Assembly (NCBI GenBank): GCA_040222185.1
Contig: JAVKDP010000089.1
Location: 1-29,232, forward strand
Direction: 5' to 3'
Length of the DNA: 29,232 bases
Source: JAVKDP01 sp040222185
Lineage (GTDB): Bacteria; Bacteroidota; Rhodothermia; Balneolales; Balneolaceae
In this document: positions 7,641 through 15,159 of the stretch, piece after piece
How positions within the stretch are numbered: the first letter of the stretch is position 1
How the letters are laid out: each line of letters starts with the position of its first letter
The notes under the pieces: generated by a model
Databases searched by the model: none
Told to the model about the DNA's origin: nothing
The model's input: the letters and a program-made list of their open reading frames with translations, nothing else
Program-made: the position numbers and the translations under genes

Positions 7641-7889
7641 TTACTTCAAAAAGAAAAAGACAATCTTATTCTGAGCATCTTTTCTGCTTTTTACCTTTTT
7701 ATTATGCTCTCGATTAAAAGCATATACTACATTTCGAGCAGAGCTTAACTCTTTCTCACTTGAGTATTTAACTTGTACGGCATCTCCACCAGGTTCTAGC
7801 TTACTCAGCACATCCATCAATTGAGAATGTATAGAGCTCTTTTTTCTGGAACTGGAGATCTCTTGACGTGGAACTATTTTTATCTTCAT
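7641..7889 (-). CDS. Small basic protein of unknown function
   Basis: This 82-residue product is not recognised with confidence. It is hydrophilic and Lys/Ser-rich, with no membrane segment or signal peptide. The middle has LEPGGDAVQVKYSSEKELSS followed by a helix with ARNVVYAFNREHNKK, and it ends in VFFFLK. The alternation of charged and hydrophobic residues suggests a folded alpha/beta protein, and neither strand offers a competing gene here. It starts three bases after a hairpin with a T-run that would end moxR transcription, so it probably depends on readthrough or its own promoter. It is convergent with the Nudix regulator gene across about 50 bases. It could be an RNA- or DNA-binding accessory protein, but nothing proves this. 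Confidence 0.6.
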   Translation of the reverse strand: MKIKIVPRQEISSSRKKSSIHSQLMDVLSKLEPGGDAVQVKYSSEKELSSARNVVYAFNREHNKKVKSRKDAQNKIVFFFLK

Positions 7890-7892
7890 CTC

Positions 7893-7934
7893 AAAAAAAA
7901 TTCTATTAACTATGAGTACATAATTAATAGAATT
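7893..7934 (-). terminator. AT-rich hairpin with U-tract downstream of the MoxR gene
   Basis: TAATAGAATT (7934-7925 on the opposite strand) and its partner at 7908-7899 form a perfect 10-bp stem with a 16-base loop, followed on minus by a run of eight T (7900-7893). This is the layout of an intrinsic terminator, although the stem is almost all A-T and so weak. It lies directly in front of the small unknown gene. Confidence 0.4.
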
Positions 7935-7963
7935 TTAACAGAAAAAAATAATTAGAAAAAAAA

Positions 7964-8965
7964 CTATGGAACTTGGACGTTACTCATAATTTTTTCAACA
8001 ATATCTTCAGAGGAAATATCCTCGGCTTCTGCTTCAAAAGTAGGGATTATTCTGTGTCTTAAAACATCCATTGCAATGGTACGAATATCCTCAGGAGTTA
8101 CATAAGCCCTTCCTTCCATAAATGCCTGTGCTCTGGCTGCTAGATTAAGGTTGATAGTTGCCCTTGGTGAGGCACCAAATCCGATTAAATCGCTTAAATC
8201 GTCGAGTCCGAAGTTCTTCGGTTTTCGGGTAGCAAAAACTAAATCAACGATATACTTCTCAACCTTTTCATCCATATAAATTTCGTTAACAATCTTTCGT
8301 GCCTCCATGATTGTCTTAGGGTCTATAACAGCACTTAACTCAGTTTTGCTACCTGTTTTTGCCATTCGCCTCATAATCTCCAGTTCTTCAGTCTCGGTCG
8401 GGTAATCGATTTTAAGCTTTAACATAAAACGATCAACCTGAGCTTCAGGTAACGGATAGGTTCCTTCCTGCTCAACAGGGTTTTGAGTAGCAAGAACTAA
8501 GAATGGTTCATCCAGTTTAAAGGTTTCTTCACCAATAGTAACTTGTTTTTCCTGCATAGCTTCTAATAGAGCACTTTGAACTTTAGCAGGGGATCGGTTT
8601 ATCTCATCAGCAAGAATGATATTTGAAAAAATAGGTCCTTTCTTTACAAAAAAGTCACCTTCTTTTTGATTGTAAATGAGTGTTCCGATTAAATCGGCGG
8701 GTAATAAGTCGGGTGTGAACTGTATGCGCTGAAACCCGGTATTAAGTACAGTAGCTAATGAAGAAACAGTTAGAGTTTTTGCTAAACCAGGAACTCCTTC
8801 TAGAAGTACATGTCCATTTGTTAAAAGCCCTACTAATAAACGATCGATCATATATTGTTGCCCAATGATCACCTTATCTAGCTCTTTTCGGATATCCTCT
8901 ATAAATGCACTATGCTTTTCAATTTTTTCAGAAAGGGCATTCATGTCAATTTCGTTTTCAATCAT
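7964..8965 (-). CDS. MoxR-family AAA+ ATPase
   Basis: MoxR ATPases act as chaperones for assembly or metal insertion, usually with von Willebrand A and DUF58 partner proteins. The 333-residue protein has Walker A GVPGLAKT (57-64), Walker B IILADEINR (116-124), the MoxR-specific SPAKVQSALLEAMQEKQVTI segment after it, sensor-1 LATQNPVEQEGTYPLPEAQ, and the C-terminal lid with GASPRATINL. Length is typical. The usual neighbours (DUF58, BatA/BatB-like) are absent on both sides: upstream is the divergent uppP, downstream a small unknown gene. It is therefore an orphan MoxR here and its client cannot be inferred from context. Confidence 0.92.
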   Translation of the reverse strand: MIENEIDMNALSEKIEKHSAFIEDIRKELDKVIIGQQYMIDRLLVGLLTNGHVLLEGVPGLAKTLTVSSLATVLNTGFQRIQFTPDLLPADLIGTLIYNQKEGDFFVKKGPIFSNIILADEINRSPAKVQSALLEAMQEKQVTIGEETFKLDEPFLVLATQNPVEQEGTYPLPEAQVDRFMLKLKIDYPTETEELEIMRRMAKTGSKTELSAVIDPKTIMEARKIVNEIYMDEKVEKYIVDLVFATRKPKNFGLDDLSDLIGFGASPRATINLNLAARAQAFMEGRAYVTPEDIRTIAMDVLRHRIIPTFEAEAEDISSEDIVEKIMSNVQVP

Positions 8966-9058
8966 TTTTATATAATTCGATGTTATTTTTGGGAGATGAT
9001 ATAGTTAATTTCTGTCTTTCAAAAGTACCACAAATATAATACTTGGATATTTTATCAC

Positions 9059-9865
9059 ATGGACGTTTTACAATCTTTTTTATTAGGGCTTATTCAGGGG
9101 CTTACAGAATTTTTGCCGATAAGCAGTTCGGGGCATCTTGCTTTGGGGAAGTATTTTCTTGGAGGTGAAACGGAAGCCGGGATTACATTCGAGGTTGTAG
9201 TTCATTTTGGTACACTCTGTAGTATTCTTATTTACTATAAAACCGACTTGATCAGATTAATTGGTTCTGCTTTAAGCTTTTTAAAAGCTCCATCAGCAAA
9301 AAAGGATGATCCTGATGTTCGGATTATTCTTTTTATCCTGATAAGTATGATACCGGCATTTATAGTCGGATTTACTCTTAAGGATTACATCGAAGGAATA
9401 TTCGATAGCCCGTTACTGGTGTCCGGCATGTTGATACTAACAGGGTTTATTTTATTCCTTACTAAATTTGCGAAAGCTCCTGAGGGAAAGGTCACACTAG
9501 GCAAAAGCTTTTTGATCGGCTTGGCACAAGCTTTTGCAATGATTCCGGGGATTAGTCGCTCCGGATCTACAATCTCAACTGCGCTTTATCTCGGAATTAA
9601 AAGAGAGGATGCTGCTAATTTCTCTTTTCTAATGGTTATTCCCGTAATTGGGGGAGCTATGCTACTTCAGATTAGGGAAATGCTGGAGGTTGGTGTAAGT
9701 GATGCCCAGGTGATGAGCCTTGTTGTGGGCTTTCTAACGTCGTTTATTTCAGGGTATTACGCACTCAAGTACCTGATCATAATTTTAAAGAAGAAAGGAT
9801 TTCACTACTTCGCTTATTATTGTTGGCTGGTAGGCGGGGTAGGTCTTATTTACTTTCTGAATTAA
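9059..9865 (+). CDS. uppP: Undecaprenyl-diphosphate phosphatase
   Basis: Integral inner-membrane enzyme that dephosphorylates undecaprenyl pyrophosphate so that the lipid carrier can be reused in peptidoglycan and O-antigen synthesis; it also confers tolerance to bacitracin. The 268-residue protein has the two signature catalytic stretches, GLTEFLPISSSGHL (14-27) and PGISRSGSTI (163-172), and about eight hydrophobic segments. Length matches the BacA/UppP family. It is divergent from the MoxR gene over 93 bases. Its stop overlaps the stop of the convergent Omp85-type gene by four bases, with no terminator visible between them. Confidence 0.96.
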   Translation: MDVLQSFLLGLIQGLTEFLPISSSGHLALGKYFLGGETEAGITFEVVVHFGTLCSILIYYKTDLIRLIGSALSFLKAPSAKKDDPDVRIILFILISMIPAFIVGFTLKDYIEGIFDSPLLVSGMLILTGFILFLTKFAKAPEGKVTLGKSFLIGLAQAFAMIPGISRSGSTISTALYLGIKREDAANFSFLMVIPVIGGAMLLQIREMLEVGVSDAQVMSLVVGFLTSFISGYYALKYLIIILKKKGFHYFAYYCWLVGGVGLIYFLN

Positions 9866-11013
9866 AACATAAATCCACTTGTAAAGTAAACTCCTAAGCC
9901 TTCTTCTGAAAAACCAAAGTCTGTACGAACGATAAAGTCGGGAGTAAAAAGAGAGACAAGTCCTCCAAAACCAAAAGAGTATTTAAGGTCGGAAGTGACA
10001 GAGCTTAATGACATTCCATTTGGAAAGGTTCGTCCTGTATCAAAGAATAGTGTGCCCCCTATTTTTGTCTCAATAGATTCTATATCAAATAGCCAGGTTC
10101 TTAATTCGGTATTGTAGATTATTGAGTTGTCATCTAAGAAACGCTTTGACTCGAACCCACGTAAAGTTTCTTCATCTCCAGCAAAAGAGAGTTGCCAATA
10201 AGGAGTTTGGCCATTCGTATGATTAAACAGAATACGATTCGCAAAGGTGATTTCTCTAATCAGAAAAAAACTAAGGTACTGCCGGGCGTCAAATTTGAAA
10301 ATGCTATTATTGAAGGAGCTTCCCCAGAATTTTTGTCCAATTTCAAATGAAGTTTCCAGGTAGTTGCCTTTGGAGGGCCTAAATTCATGATTTCGGCCCT
10401 CCCAAACCATACCAACACCAACCATAAAAGTTCTTCCTCCTTCAACGCCAAGGGGTTGGGAGGAGGAAATTAAGCGATCAGAATCATTATCCCACGGAGT
10501 TTCATATCCTAAATTAATGATCGTATTTATATCAAGCTGTTTAGAAGTCTCAGATTTAATCAAAGGAAAGCGGACTATATTTCTAAAGCCAACTGAAAAG
10601 GATTGGAAATTGTAGAAGTCGGGCAGCCCCTCAGGCGTATCAGTTATTTTATCATAATTACCAATACCAAAGTAGTTATCCTCAAAGAACCTTGACAGGA
10701 ATAGGGTATTCGTAACCCTAATATCTTTATTAAATGCATTTGGTTTATCAGTAAGAAGCCGAATGGATGCAAGACCTTTTGTAGAAAGAACAGCAGCTAT
10801 ATTATAGTAAGAGTAAAAAGGGGTGCTGTTTTCTTTGTAATGATATCTACTACCAAGGCCACCCAGGATAAGCCCGAAATCACTATTGTAGGATAGAGCT
10901 GGTAAGAACCCGAAGCTAATAGAATCTTGGGAAGATGATTCTTGCCCAAATGCCTGAAATGTAATACAAAAGGTAAATAACAGAAGAATGTATACTCTTC
11001 GAAAAATATGCAA
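9862..11013 (-). CDS. Omp85/surface-antigen-type outer-membrane barrel protein without POTRA domains
   Basis: The 383-residue product starts with a signal peptide (about residues 1-23, cleavage after AFG-Q) and continues as alternating amphipathic strands to a terminal Phe, as in outer-membrane beta-barrels. LRGFESKRF matches the conserved L6-loop (V/L)RGF motif of the BamA/TamA/Omp85 barrel. No POTRA repeats are present, so it resembles the short barrel-only surface-antigen proteins whose function is unknown. The start is TTG; a GGAG nine bases upstream supports it and no ATG fits the signal peptide. It begins 16 bases after the antiporter gene, so the two are cotranscribed. Confidence 0.75.
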   Translation of the reverse strand: MHIFRRVYILLLFTFCITFQAFGQESSSQDSISFGFLPALSYNSDFGLILGGLGSRYHYKENSTPFYSYYNIAAVLSTKGLASIRLLTDKPNAFNKDIRVTNTLFLSRFFEDNYFGIGNYDKITDTPEGLPDFYNFQSFSVGFRNIVRFPLIKSETSKQLDINTIINLGYETPWDNDSDRLISSSQPLGVEGGRTFMVGVGMVWEGRNHEFRPSKGNYLETSFEIGQKFWGSSFNNSIFKFDARQYLSFFLIREITFANRILFNHTNGQTPYWQLSFAGDEETLRGFESKRFLDDNSIIYNTELRTWLFDIESIETKIGGTLFFDTGRTFPNGMSLSSVTSDLKYSFGFGGLVSLFTPDFIVRTDFGFSEEGLGVYFTSGFMF

Positions 11014-11029
11014 AATATAATTCTCCTGG

Positions 11030-12472
11030 TCAGATAAACAGTAGAGTAACTAGGAAGTATATTGGGAGCAAGATACATGCCGACCATACGATATAACCAC
11101 CAAAGCTTGGCATTTTAACACCACTTTGATCCGCAATAGATTTTACCATGAAGTTTGGCGCGTTACCGATGTATGTGAGAGCTCCAAAGAAGACAGCACC
11201 TGAAGATATTGCCATTAGTGTATGACTCATTTCATTCATCAGAACCTGAGCATCTCCACCAGCAGCGTTAAAGAAAACAAGATAAGTCGGTGCATTATCC
11301 AGGAAGGCGGAAAGCATACCTGTGATCCAGAAGAACATGCTGTTAATTGGATCTCCGGCATCATCAAACACCGCAGCGTTAACAAATTGCAGTGCACCTT
11401 CGCCCTGGTTAGCTGCCTTAAGCATCGCAATAGGAGCAATTATAGTTATGAAAATACCTGCGAATAATTTTCCAACTTCCTGAATTGGAAACCAATTAAA
11501 CCCGTTTGCTGCCCGGCTTTCTTTGGATGTGATTTGCCAGCTAACCCAGGTTAATATCAATAATATAATATCCCGGACAATGTTTTCAATTGTTACATGC
11601 ACGTGAAATACAGTGATTTCACCAAGATGAACCAATCCTGAAAAAAGAACTGCACCAATTACACCAAGGATCAACAAGAGATTTTGACTTCCCTCAATAC
11701 CTAAGGGTTCAGTTCCATCATCTTTAGGAGGAGTGTTGGTTTCCTTTTTGTATAGGTATCGGTCCCAGAAATAATAGACTACTAATAAAATTGCGGCTAC
11801 GAACGACATTTCAAAGAAAAGAAACTGGGTAGTCCAGAAGAAGTCGACTCCCTGTAAAAAGCCAAGGAATAGTGGGGGATCACCTAAAGGTGATAAAGAA
11901 CCACCAACATTAGCTACCAGAAAAATAAAGAATATTACTATGTGTCTTTTTACACTTCTCCAGGCATTTGCTCTGAGGATAGGACGAATAAGTAGCATTG
12001 CAGCTCCGGTGGTTCCCATCCAGCTGGCAAGCAGTGTACCCAAAAGCAGAATTCCGGTATTCACTTCCGGTGTCCCTTTCAGGTATCCTTTTATTCTTAC
12101 CCCACCTGATATTGTAAATAGGGCTAGTAATAGAATGATAAAAGGGAAGTATTCTAACAGGTAAGCATGAAGTACTTCATACAAAGTAGCATTAAAGCCA
12201 AAAGTGAAAATCATCGGAACTACAAGCAGCACTGCCCATGCAGCTGATACTTTGCCAAAATTGTGATGCCACCAATCTTCTGAGATCAAAGGAATCACTG
12301 CGATTGAGAGAAGCAACCCGGCAAATGGTAAAGCCCAAAGTAGACCAAGTCCGCTGCCATCTATGCCATGACCTGCCGAAGCTTCAGCAGCAAAAACAAC
12401 GTTAGGGAATAGAAAAACAAATATTGTGGATATCAGTATTCGAAATTTCTTAATAATAGATTTTAGATTCAC
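11030..12472 (-). CDS. Sodium:proton antiporter-like membrane protein (ion transporter superfamily, NhaD-like)
   Basis: This 480-residue polytopic protein has roughly a dozen hydrophobic segments and the ion-transporter (IT) superfamily motifs: an internal SPLGDPPLFLGFLQG re-entrant loop, SFVAAILLVVYYFWDRYLY, and a late FLDNAPTYLVFFNAAGG segment. Related proteins in Bacteroidota-like marine bacteria are annotated as sodium:proton antiporters and extrude Na+ in exchange for H+. The exact substrate cannot be read from sequence; dicarboxylate or arsenite transport are alternatives within the superfamily. The start is GTG at 12472, followed by a hydrophobic N-terminus with a signal-like segment ending in FAAEA. 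It precedes the Omp85-type barrel gene and is divergent from the dehydratase gene. Confidence 0.8.
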   Translation of the reverse strand: MNLKSIIKKFRILISTIFVFLFPNVVFAAEASAGHGIDGSGLGLLWALPFAGLLLSIAVIPLISEDWWHHNFGKVSAAWAVLLVVPMIFTFGFNATLYEVLHAYLLEYFPFIILLLALFTISGGVRIKGYLKGTPEVNTGILLLGTLLASWMGTTGAAMLLIRPILRANAWRSVKRHIVIFFIFLVANVGGSLSPLGDPPLFLGFLQGVDFFWTTQFLFFEMSFVAAILLVVYYFWDRYLYKKETNTPPKDDGTEPLGIEGSQNLLLILGVIGAVLFSGLVHLGEITVFHVHVTIENIVRDIILLILTWVSWQITSKESRAANGFNWFPIQEVGKLFAGIFITIIAPIAMLKAANQGEGALQFVNAAVFDDAGDPINSMFFWITGMLSAFLDNAPTYLVFFNAAGGDAQVLMNEMSHTLMAISSGAVFFGALTYIGNAPNFMVKSIADQSGVKMPSFGGYIVWSACILLPIYFLVTLLFI

Positions 12473-12657
12473 AGGCTGTCCGCACTTAAAATTTTTCTGT
12501 ACTAAAATAACAGAAGAAAAACCCTTTCAAAAAATATTAACTAACTAAAAAGTCAAAAACAGCATTAAAAAATTGTAAATAGAATTTTCTAAAAAAAAAT
12601 TATCCATTTCTTAGTTTATTCTATGGAAGAAAATTTATTCAAAATAGTAGAATAGTT

Positions 12658-12942
12658 ATGATAACAGCATTATCAGAAGACGAGATAAAAACCGCATTAC
12701 AGGAATTACCCGGTTGGGCGTTTAATGATGACAAACTCTGGAAGGAATTCAAATTTAAGGACTTCAAAGAGGCAATGTCTTTTATAGTAAGAGTTGGCTT
12801 TGAAGCGGAAGCGTTAAGCCATCATCCAAACCTATTCAATGTGTATAACACAGTTTCTATTGCCCTACAAACGCATGATGCTGGTAACAAGGTAACAACA
12901 AGCGACACTGCATTAGCAAAAGCTATCGAAAGAATATCCTGA
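12658..12942 (+). CDS. phhB: 4a-hydroxytetrahydrobiopterin dehydratase (pterin-4a-carbinolamine dehydratase)
   Basis: Dehydrates 4a-hydroxytetrahydropterin, recycling the cofactor of aromatic amino acid hydroxylases. The 94-residue product covers the whole fold. The catalytic histidines are visible as HHP (His55, His56) and THDAGN (His73), with the conserved FNVYNTV strand (60-66) and the N-terminal LPGW motif (17-20). Length is typical of bacterial PCD. No hydroxylase gene is nearby, so the partner is unknown; in bacteria without one, PCD-like proteins have been linked to molybdopterin or other pterin metabolism. It lies 154 bases upstream of rpsF. Confidence 0.92.
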   Translation: MITALSEDEIKTALQELPGWAFNDDKLWKEFKFKDFKEAMSFIVRVGFEAEALSHHPNLFNVYNTVSIALQTHDAGNKVTTSDTALAKAIERIS

Positions 12943-13012
12943 GTGCTTTCACACCAGCTTGGTGGGTATAAAAAATAAGTATCGAAGTGTAGCAAAACGG
13001 TTTAAAAAGCTG

Positions 13013-13021
13013 TATCTTTCG
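13013..13021 (+). promoter_or_regulatory. Candidate -7 element of the rpsF operon
   Basis: TATCTTTCG lies 75 bases upstream of the rpsF ATG and resembles the Bacteroidota -7 element TAnnTTTG with one extra base. The same TATC(C)TTTCGC sequence occurs upstream of the exbB-like gene. No good -33 element is seen, so confidence is low. Confidence 0.3.
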
Positions 13022-13096
13022 CGCCTTCTGTCATTTGGGTAAAGTACTTGAATGACTGTTTTCAAATGAAAACATCCACAGAAACAAAAACATACT

Positions 13097-13477
13097 ATGA
13101 GTAAGAATCAATACGAATTCACGTATATCATAAATCCTGTATTTGAAGAGGATCAATTTAAAACTGTCGTAGAAAAAGTTAGTAAGCTTATTACTGACAA
13201 CGGTGGTGAAATCGAAGAAGTAGAAGAATGGGGTTCGCGTAAGTTTGCTTACGAAATCGATAAGAAAGGAACCGGTTACTATGTTAACATGTACTTCACT
13301 GCTCCAGCTACAACTATAGCAGCAGTTGAAAAGGTTTTAAGAATTGATGACGACGTAATGCGATACCTGACATTGAAGCTTGATGCTAAAATGTTACGTC
13401 ACAGAGAACTGGTTAAGAACAATGCTGTTCCTGACGTTTTCGCAGTTGTTGAAGAAGAAGAAGCTAAAGAAGCTTAA
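13097..13477 (+). CDS. rpsF: 30S ribosomal protein S6
   Basis: S6 pairs with S18 in the platform of the small subunit. The 126-residue protein has the usual beta-alpha-beta fold: start YEFTYIINPVFEED, the central VEEWGSRKFAYEIDKKGTGYYVNMYF block, and DDVMRYLTLKLD near the end, with an acidic tail EEEEAKEA. First gene of the rpsF-rpsR-rplI cluster; no ssb gene lies between rpsF and rpsR, unlike in many Firmicutes and Proteobacteria. I looked for the S6:S18-binding leader structure but could not identify it. Confidence 0.96.
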   Translation: MSKNQYEFTYIINPVFEEDQFKTVVEKVSKLITDNGGEIEEVEEWGSRKFAYEIDKKGTGYYVNMYFTAPATTIAAVEKVLRIDDDVMRYLTLKLDAKMLRHRELVKNNAVPDVFAVVEEEEAKEA

Positions 13478-13504
13478 TCCCATATCCTTTAAAGAAATTC
13501 AATT

Positions 13505-13756
13505 ATGATCAAGAATCCATCACACCCAAAGAAAAGTATTCGTAAAGTTAAGCAGTGCAAGTTCACTAAAGCTGGCTTAGAATACATCGACTATAAAGAC
13601 GTAGATACTTTGCAAAGATTTACTAACGACCAGGGCAAGATACTTCCACGTCGTGTTACAGGTACAAGTGCAAAGCACCAGCGTCAGTTAACTACAGCAA
13701 TAAAACGTGCTCGATTTTTGGCTCTAATGCCTTATGTAGCCGAAAACCTTCGATAA
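13505..13756 (+). CDS. rpsR: 30S ribosomal protein S18
   Basis: S6-binding protein of the small-subunit platform. The 83-residue product shows the family core IDYKDVDTLQRFTNDQGKILPRR, TGTSAKHQRQLTTAIKRARFLALMPY and a short C-terminus. An N-terminal cysteine is present in VKQCKF but the zinc-binding set of four cysteines is not. Spacing to rpsF is 27 bases and to rplI 18 bases, consistent with one transcript. Confidence 0.96.
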   Translation: MIKNPSHPKKSIRKVKQCKFTKAGLEYIDYKDVDTLQRFTNDQGKILPRRVTGTSAKHQRQLTTAIKRARFLALMPYVAENLR

Positions 13757-13774
13757 TTTAAGTAAGCAGATATC

Positions 13775-14221
13775 ATGAAAATAATTCTTAAAGAAGACGT
13801 TGAAAAATTAGGACAAGCAGGTGAGCTTGTTGATGTGAAAGACGGATATGGAAGAAATTACCTTATCCCTCAGGCAAAAGCTGTATTAGCAACTAAAGGA
13901 AGTATTGCTGAGTTAGAACTGATGAAAACCAGAGCTTCTCAAAAAGCTGAACTAACTGTTAAAGAAGCTAAAGAATTAGCTAAGCAGTTAGAATCTACTT
14001 CATTAACTATCTCAGTAACTACTGGTGAAGAAGACAAGATTCACGGAACAGTTACAAATGTTAATGTTGCAGAAGCACTGGCTGAGAAAGGAATCGAAGT
14101 TGATAGAAGAAATATTACTATCGATGGTGATGTTAAAGCTCTTGGCGAGTATACAGCATCTGTTAACCTTGTTGGCGATTTAAAGCCAGTAGTGAAATTC
14201 TGGGTAGTAAAAGCAGAATAA
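13775..14221 (+). CDS. rplI: 50S ribosomal protein L9
   Basis: Binds 23S rRNA at the base of the L1 stalk and supports reading-frame maintenance. The 148-residue product has the N-domain signature MKIILKEDVEKLG then GYGRNYLIPQAKAVLAT, the long connecting helix (about residues 42-75), and the C-domain with DKIHGTVTNVNVAEAL. Normal length. It closes the ribosomal operon and is followed by a strong terminator 32 bases later. Confidence 0.96.
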   Translation: MKIILKEDVEKLGQAGELVDVKDGYGRNYLIPQAKAVLATKGSIAELELMKTRASQKAELTVKEAKELAKQLESTSLTISVTTGEEDKIHGTVTNVNVAEALAEKGIEVDRRNITIDGDVKALGEYTASVNLVGDLKPVVKFWVVKAE

Positions 14222-14253
14222 GTTCTGGTTCTCAGTTTACACTAAGAATATAG

Positions 14254-14291
14254 AATGGGGATCATCTTTAAGGTGCATCCCCATTTTTTTT
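14254..14291 (+). terminator. Rho-independent terminator of rpsF-rpsR-rplI
   Basis: AATGGGGAT (14254-14262) pairs perfectly with ATCCCCATT (14277-14285) around a 14-base loop, and the stem runs into eight T residues (14284-14291). It is located between rplI and the convergent DUF2911 gene. Confidence 0.9.
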
Positions 14292-14313
14292 GTCCAAAAG
14301 TTTAAGCTGAAAA

Positions 14314-15159
14314 TCACATGCTTTCTAACTGATCGATGATTTTTTTATTCATTCTTATGAAATCATTGTTACTAACCTGCTCTGATAGAGACAAGCCTCT
14401 TTTTGCTGCATTAAGGGCTTCTTTATTTTTACCAAGTTCCAGAAGTATCTGCGCTTCTCTCGTAACCTGGAAGAATTGAGCATTCTCTGAAGCAGTTACT
14501 ATTTGAATGTACTCAAGGGCTTTATTCAAATCTCCTTTTGATTCATGAAGGTATAGAGCTGCCTGGAAATAATCGGAGTTCGAAGGCCCTGACAAAGTTC
14601 GTTCGATAGACTTCAGAATTTGTTCACTTTCATAAACCTGGATTGGAATTTGTATCAACGTGTTTTCCCATTTCAAGGAAATTGAGGCACTATTTAGGCT
14701 AATATCCTGAAAGCTGATTTCAAATGTCTCAACATGAGTTTCAGTTTCTTCAACATTTAGTTCCAGAGTAAATAAGGGTTCTTTCTCAACATAGGAGTTC
14801 CAATTTGTGCTTTCATAAGAATACCAGTTTATCATCCAGACTTTTTCTCCAGGAATACTAAGTATAGTATAGTTTCCTTCTTCAACATCATGCCCAAGAA
14901 TAGTAACACCAGACGTAAAAGATATCTTAGTAGCATTATTTGCACCCGTACGCCATAACTCATCAGTAGGTAGTAAACCGGATTCACCAAAAATTATACG
15001 CCCTTTTGCACTAGGTCTTGAGTAATCGACGATAATTTCAGTTAGTCCAACTACCTGCTTTACAAAAGCAGAAGAACTAAGACTTGGAATTGTTATCTGA
15101 GCTGATGTTATTGCTGGAATTAAAAGGAATAATAGAAGGATAGTTGTTTTCATTATCAT
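14314..15159 (-). CDS. DUF2911 family secreted protein with helical repeat C-terminus
   Basis: A signal peptide (about residues 1-20, ending TSA-Q) precedes a DUF2911 domain: IIVDYSRPSAKGRIIFG, then LWRTGANNATKISF, GHDVEEGNYTILSIPGEKVW and INWY. These are the domain's hallmark blocks. From about residue 195 the protein turns helical, with TPR-like pairs (LEYIQIVTASENAQ; ALNAAKRGLSLS). The function of DUF2911 is unknown; the proteins are common in Bacteroidota and predicted to be periplasmic or surface-exposed. Its ATG overlaps the stop of the upstream AraC-type regulator by four bases (15156-15159), so it is translationally coupled to that regulator. Confidence 0.85.
   Translation of the reverse strand: MIMKTTILLLFLLIPAITSAQITIPSLSSSAFVKQVVGLTEIIVDYSRPSAKGRIIFGESGLLPTDELWRTGANNATKISFTSGVTILGHDVEEGNYTILSIPGEKVWMINWYSYESTNWNSYVEKEPLFTLELNVEETETHVETFEISFQDISLNSASISLKWENTLIQIPIQVYESEQILKSIERTLSGPSNSDYFQAALYLHESKGDLNKALEYIQIVTASENAQFFQVTREAQILLELGKNKEALNAAKRGLSLSEQVSNNDFIRMNKKIIDQLESM

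Noticed and set aside
12943..13096. S6:S18-binding leader RNA upstream of rpsF
   Set aside because: A small CACCA/TGGTG hairpin (12952-12964) is present, but the bulged CCG and paired features known from that leader cannot be found, so it is not called.
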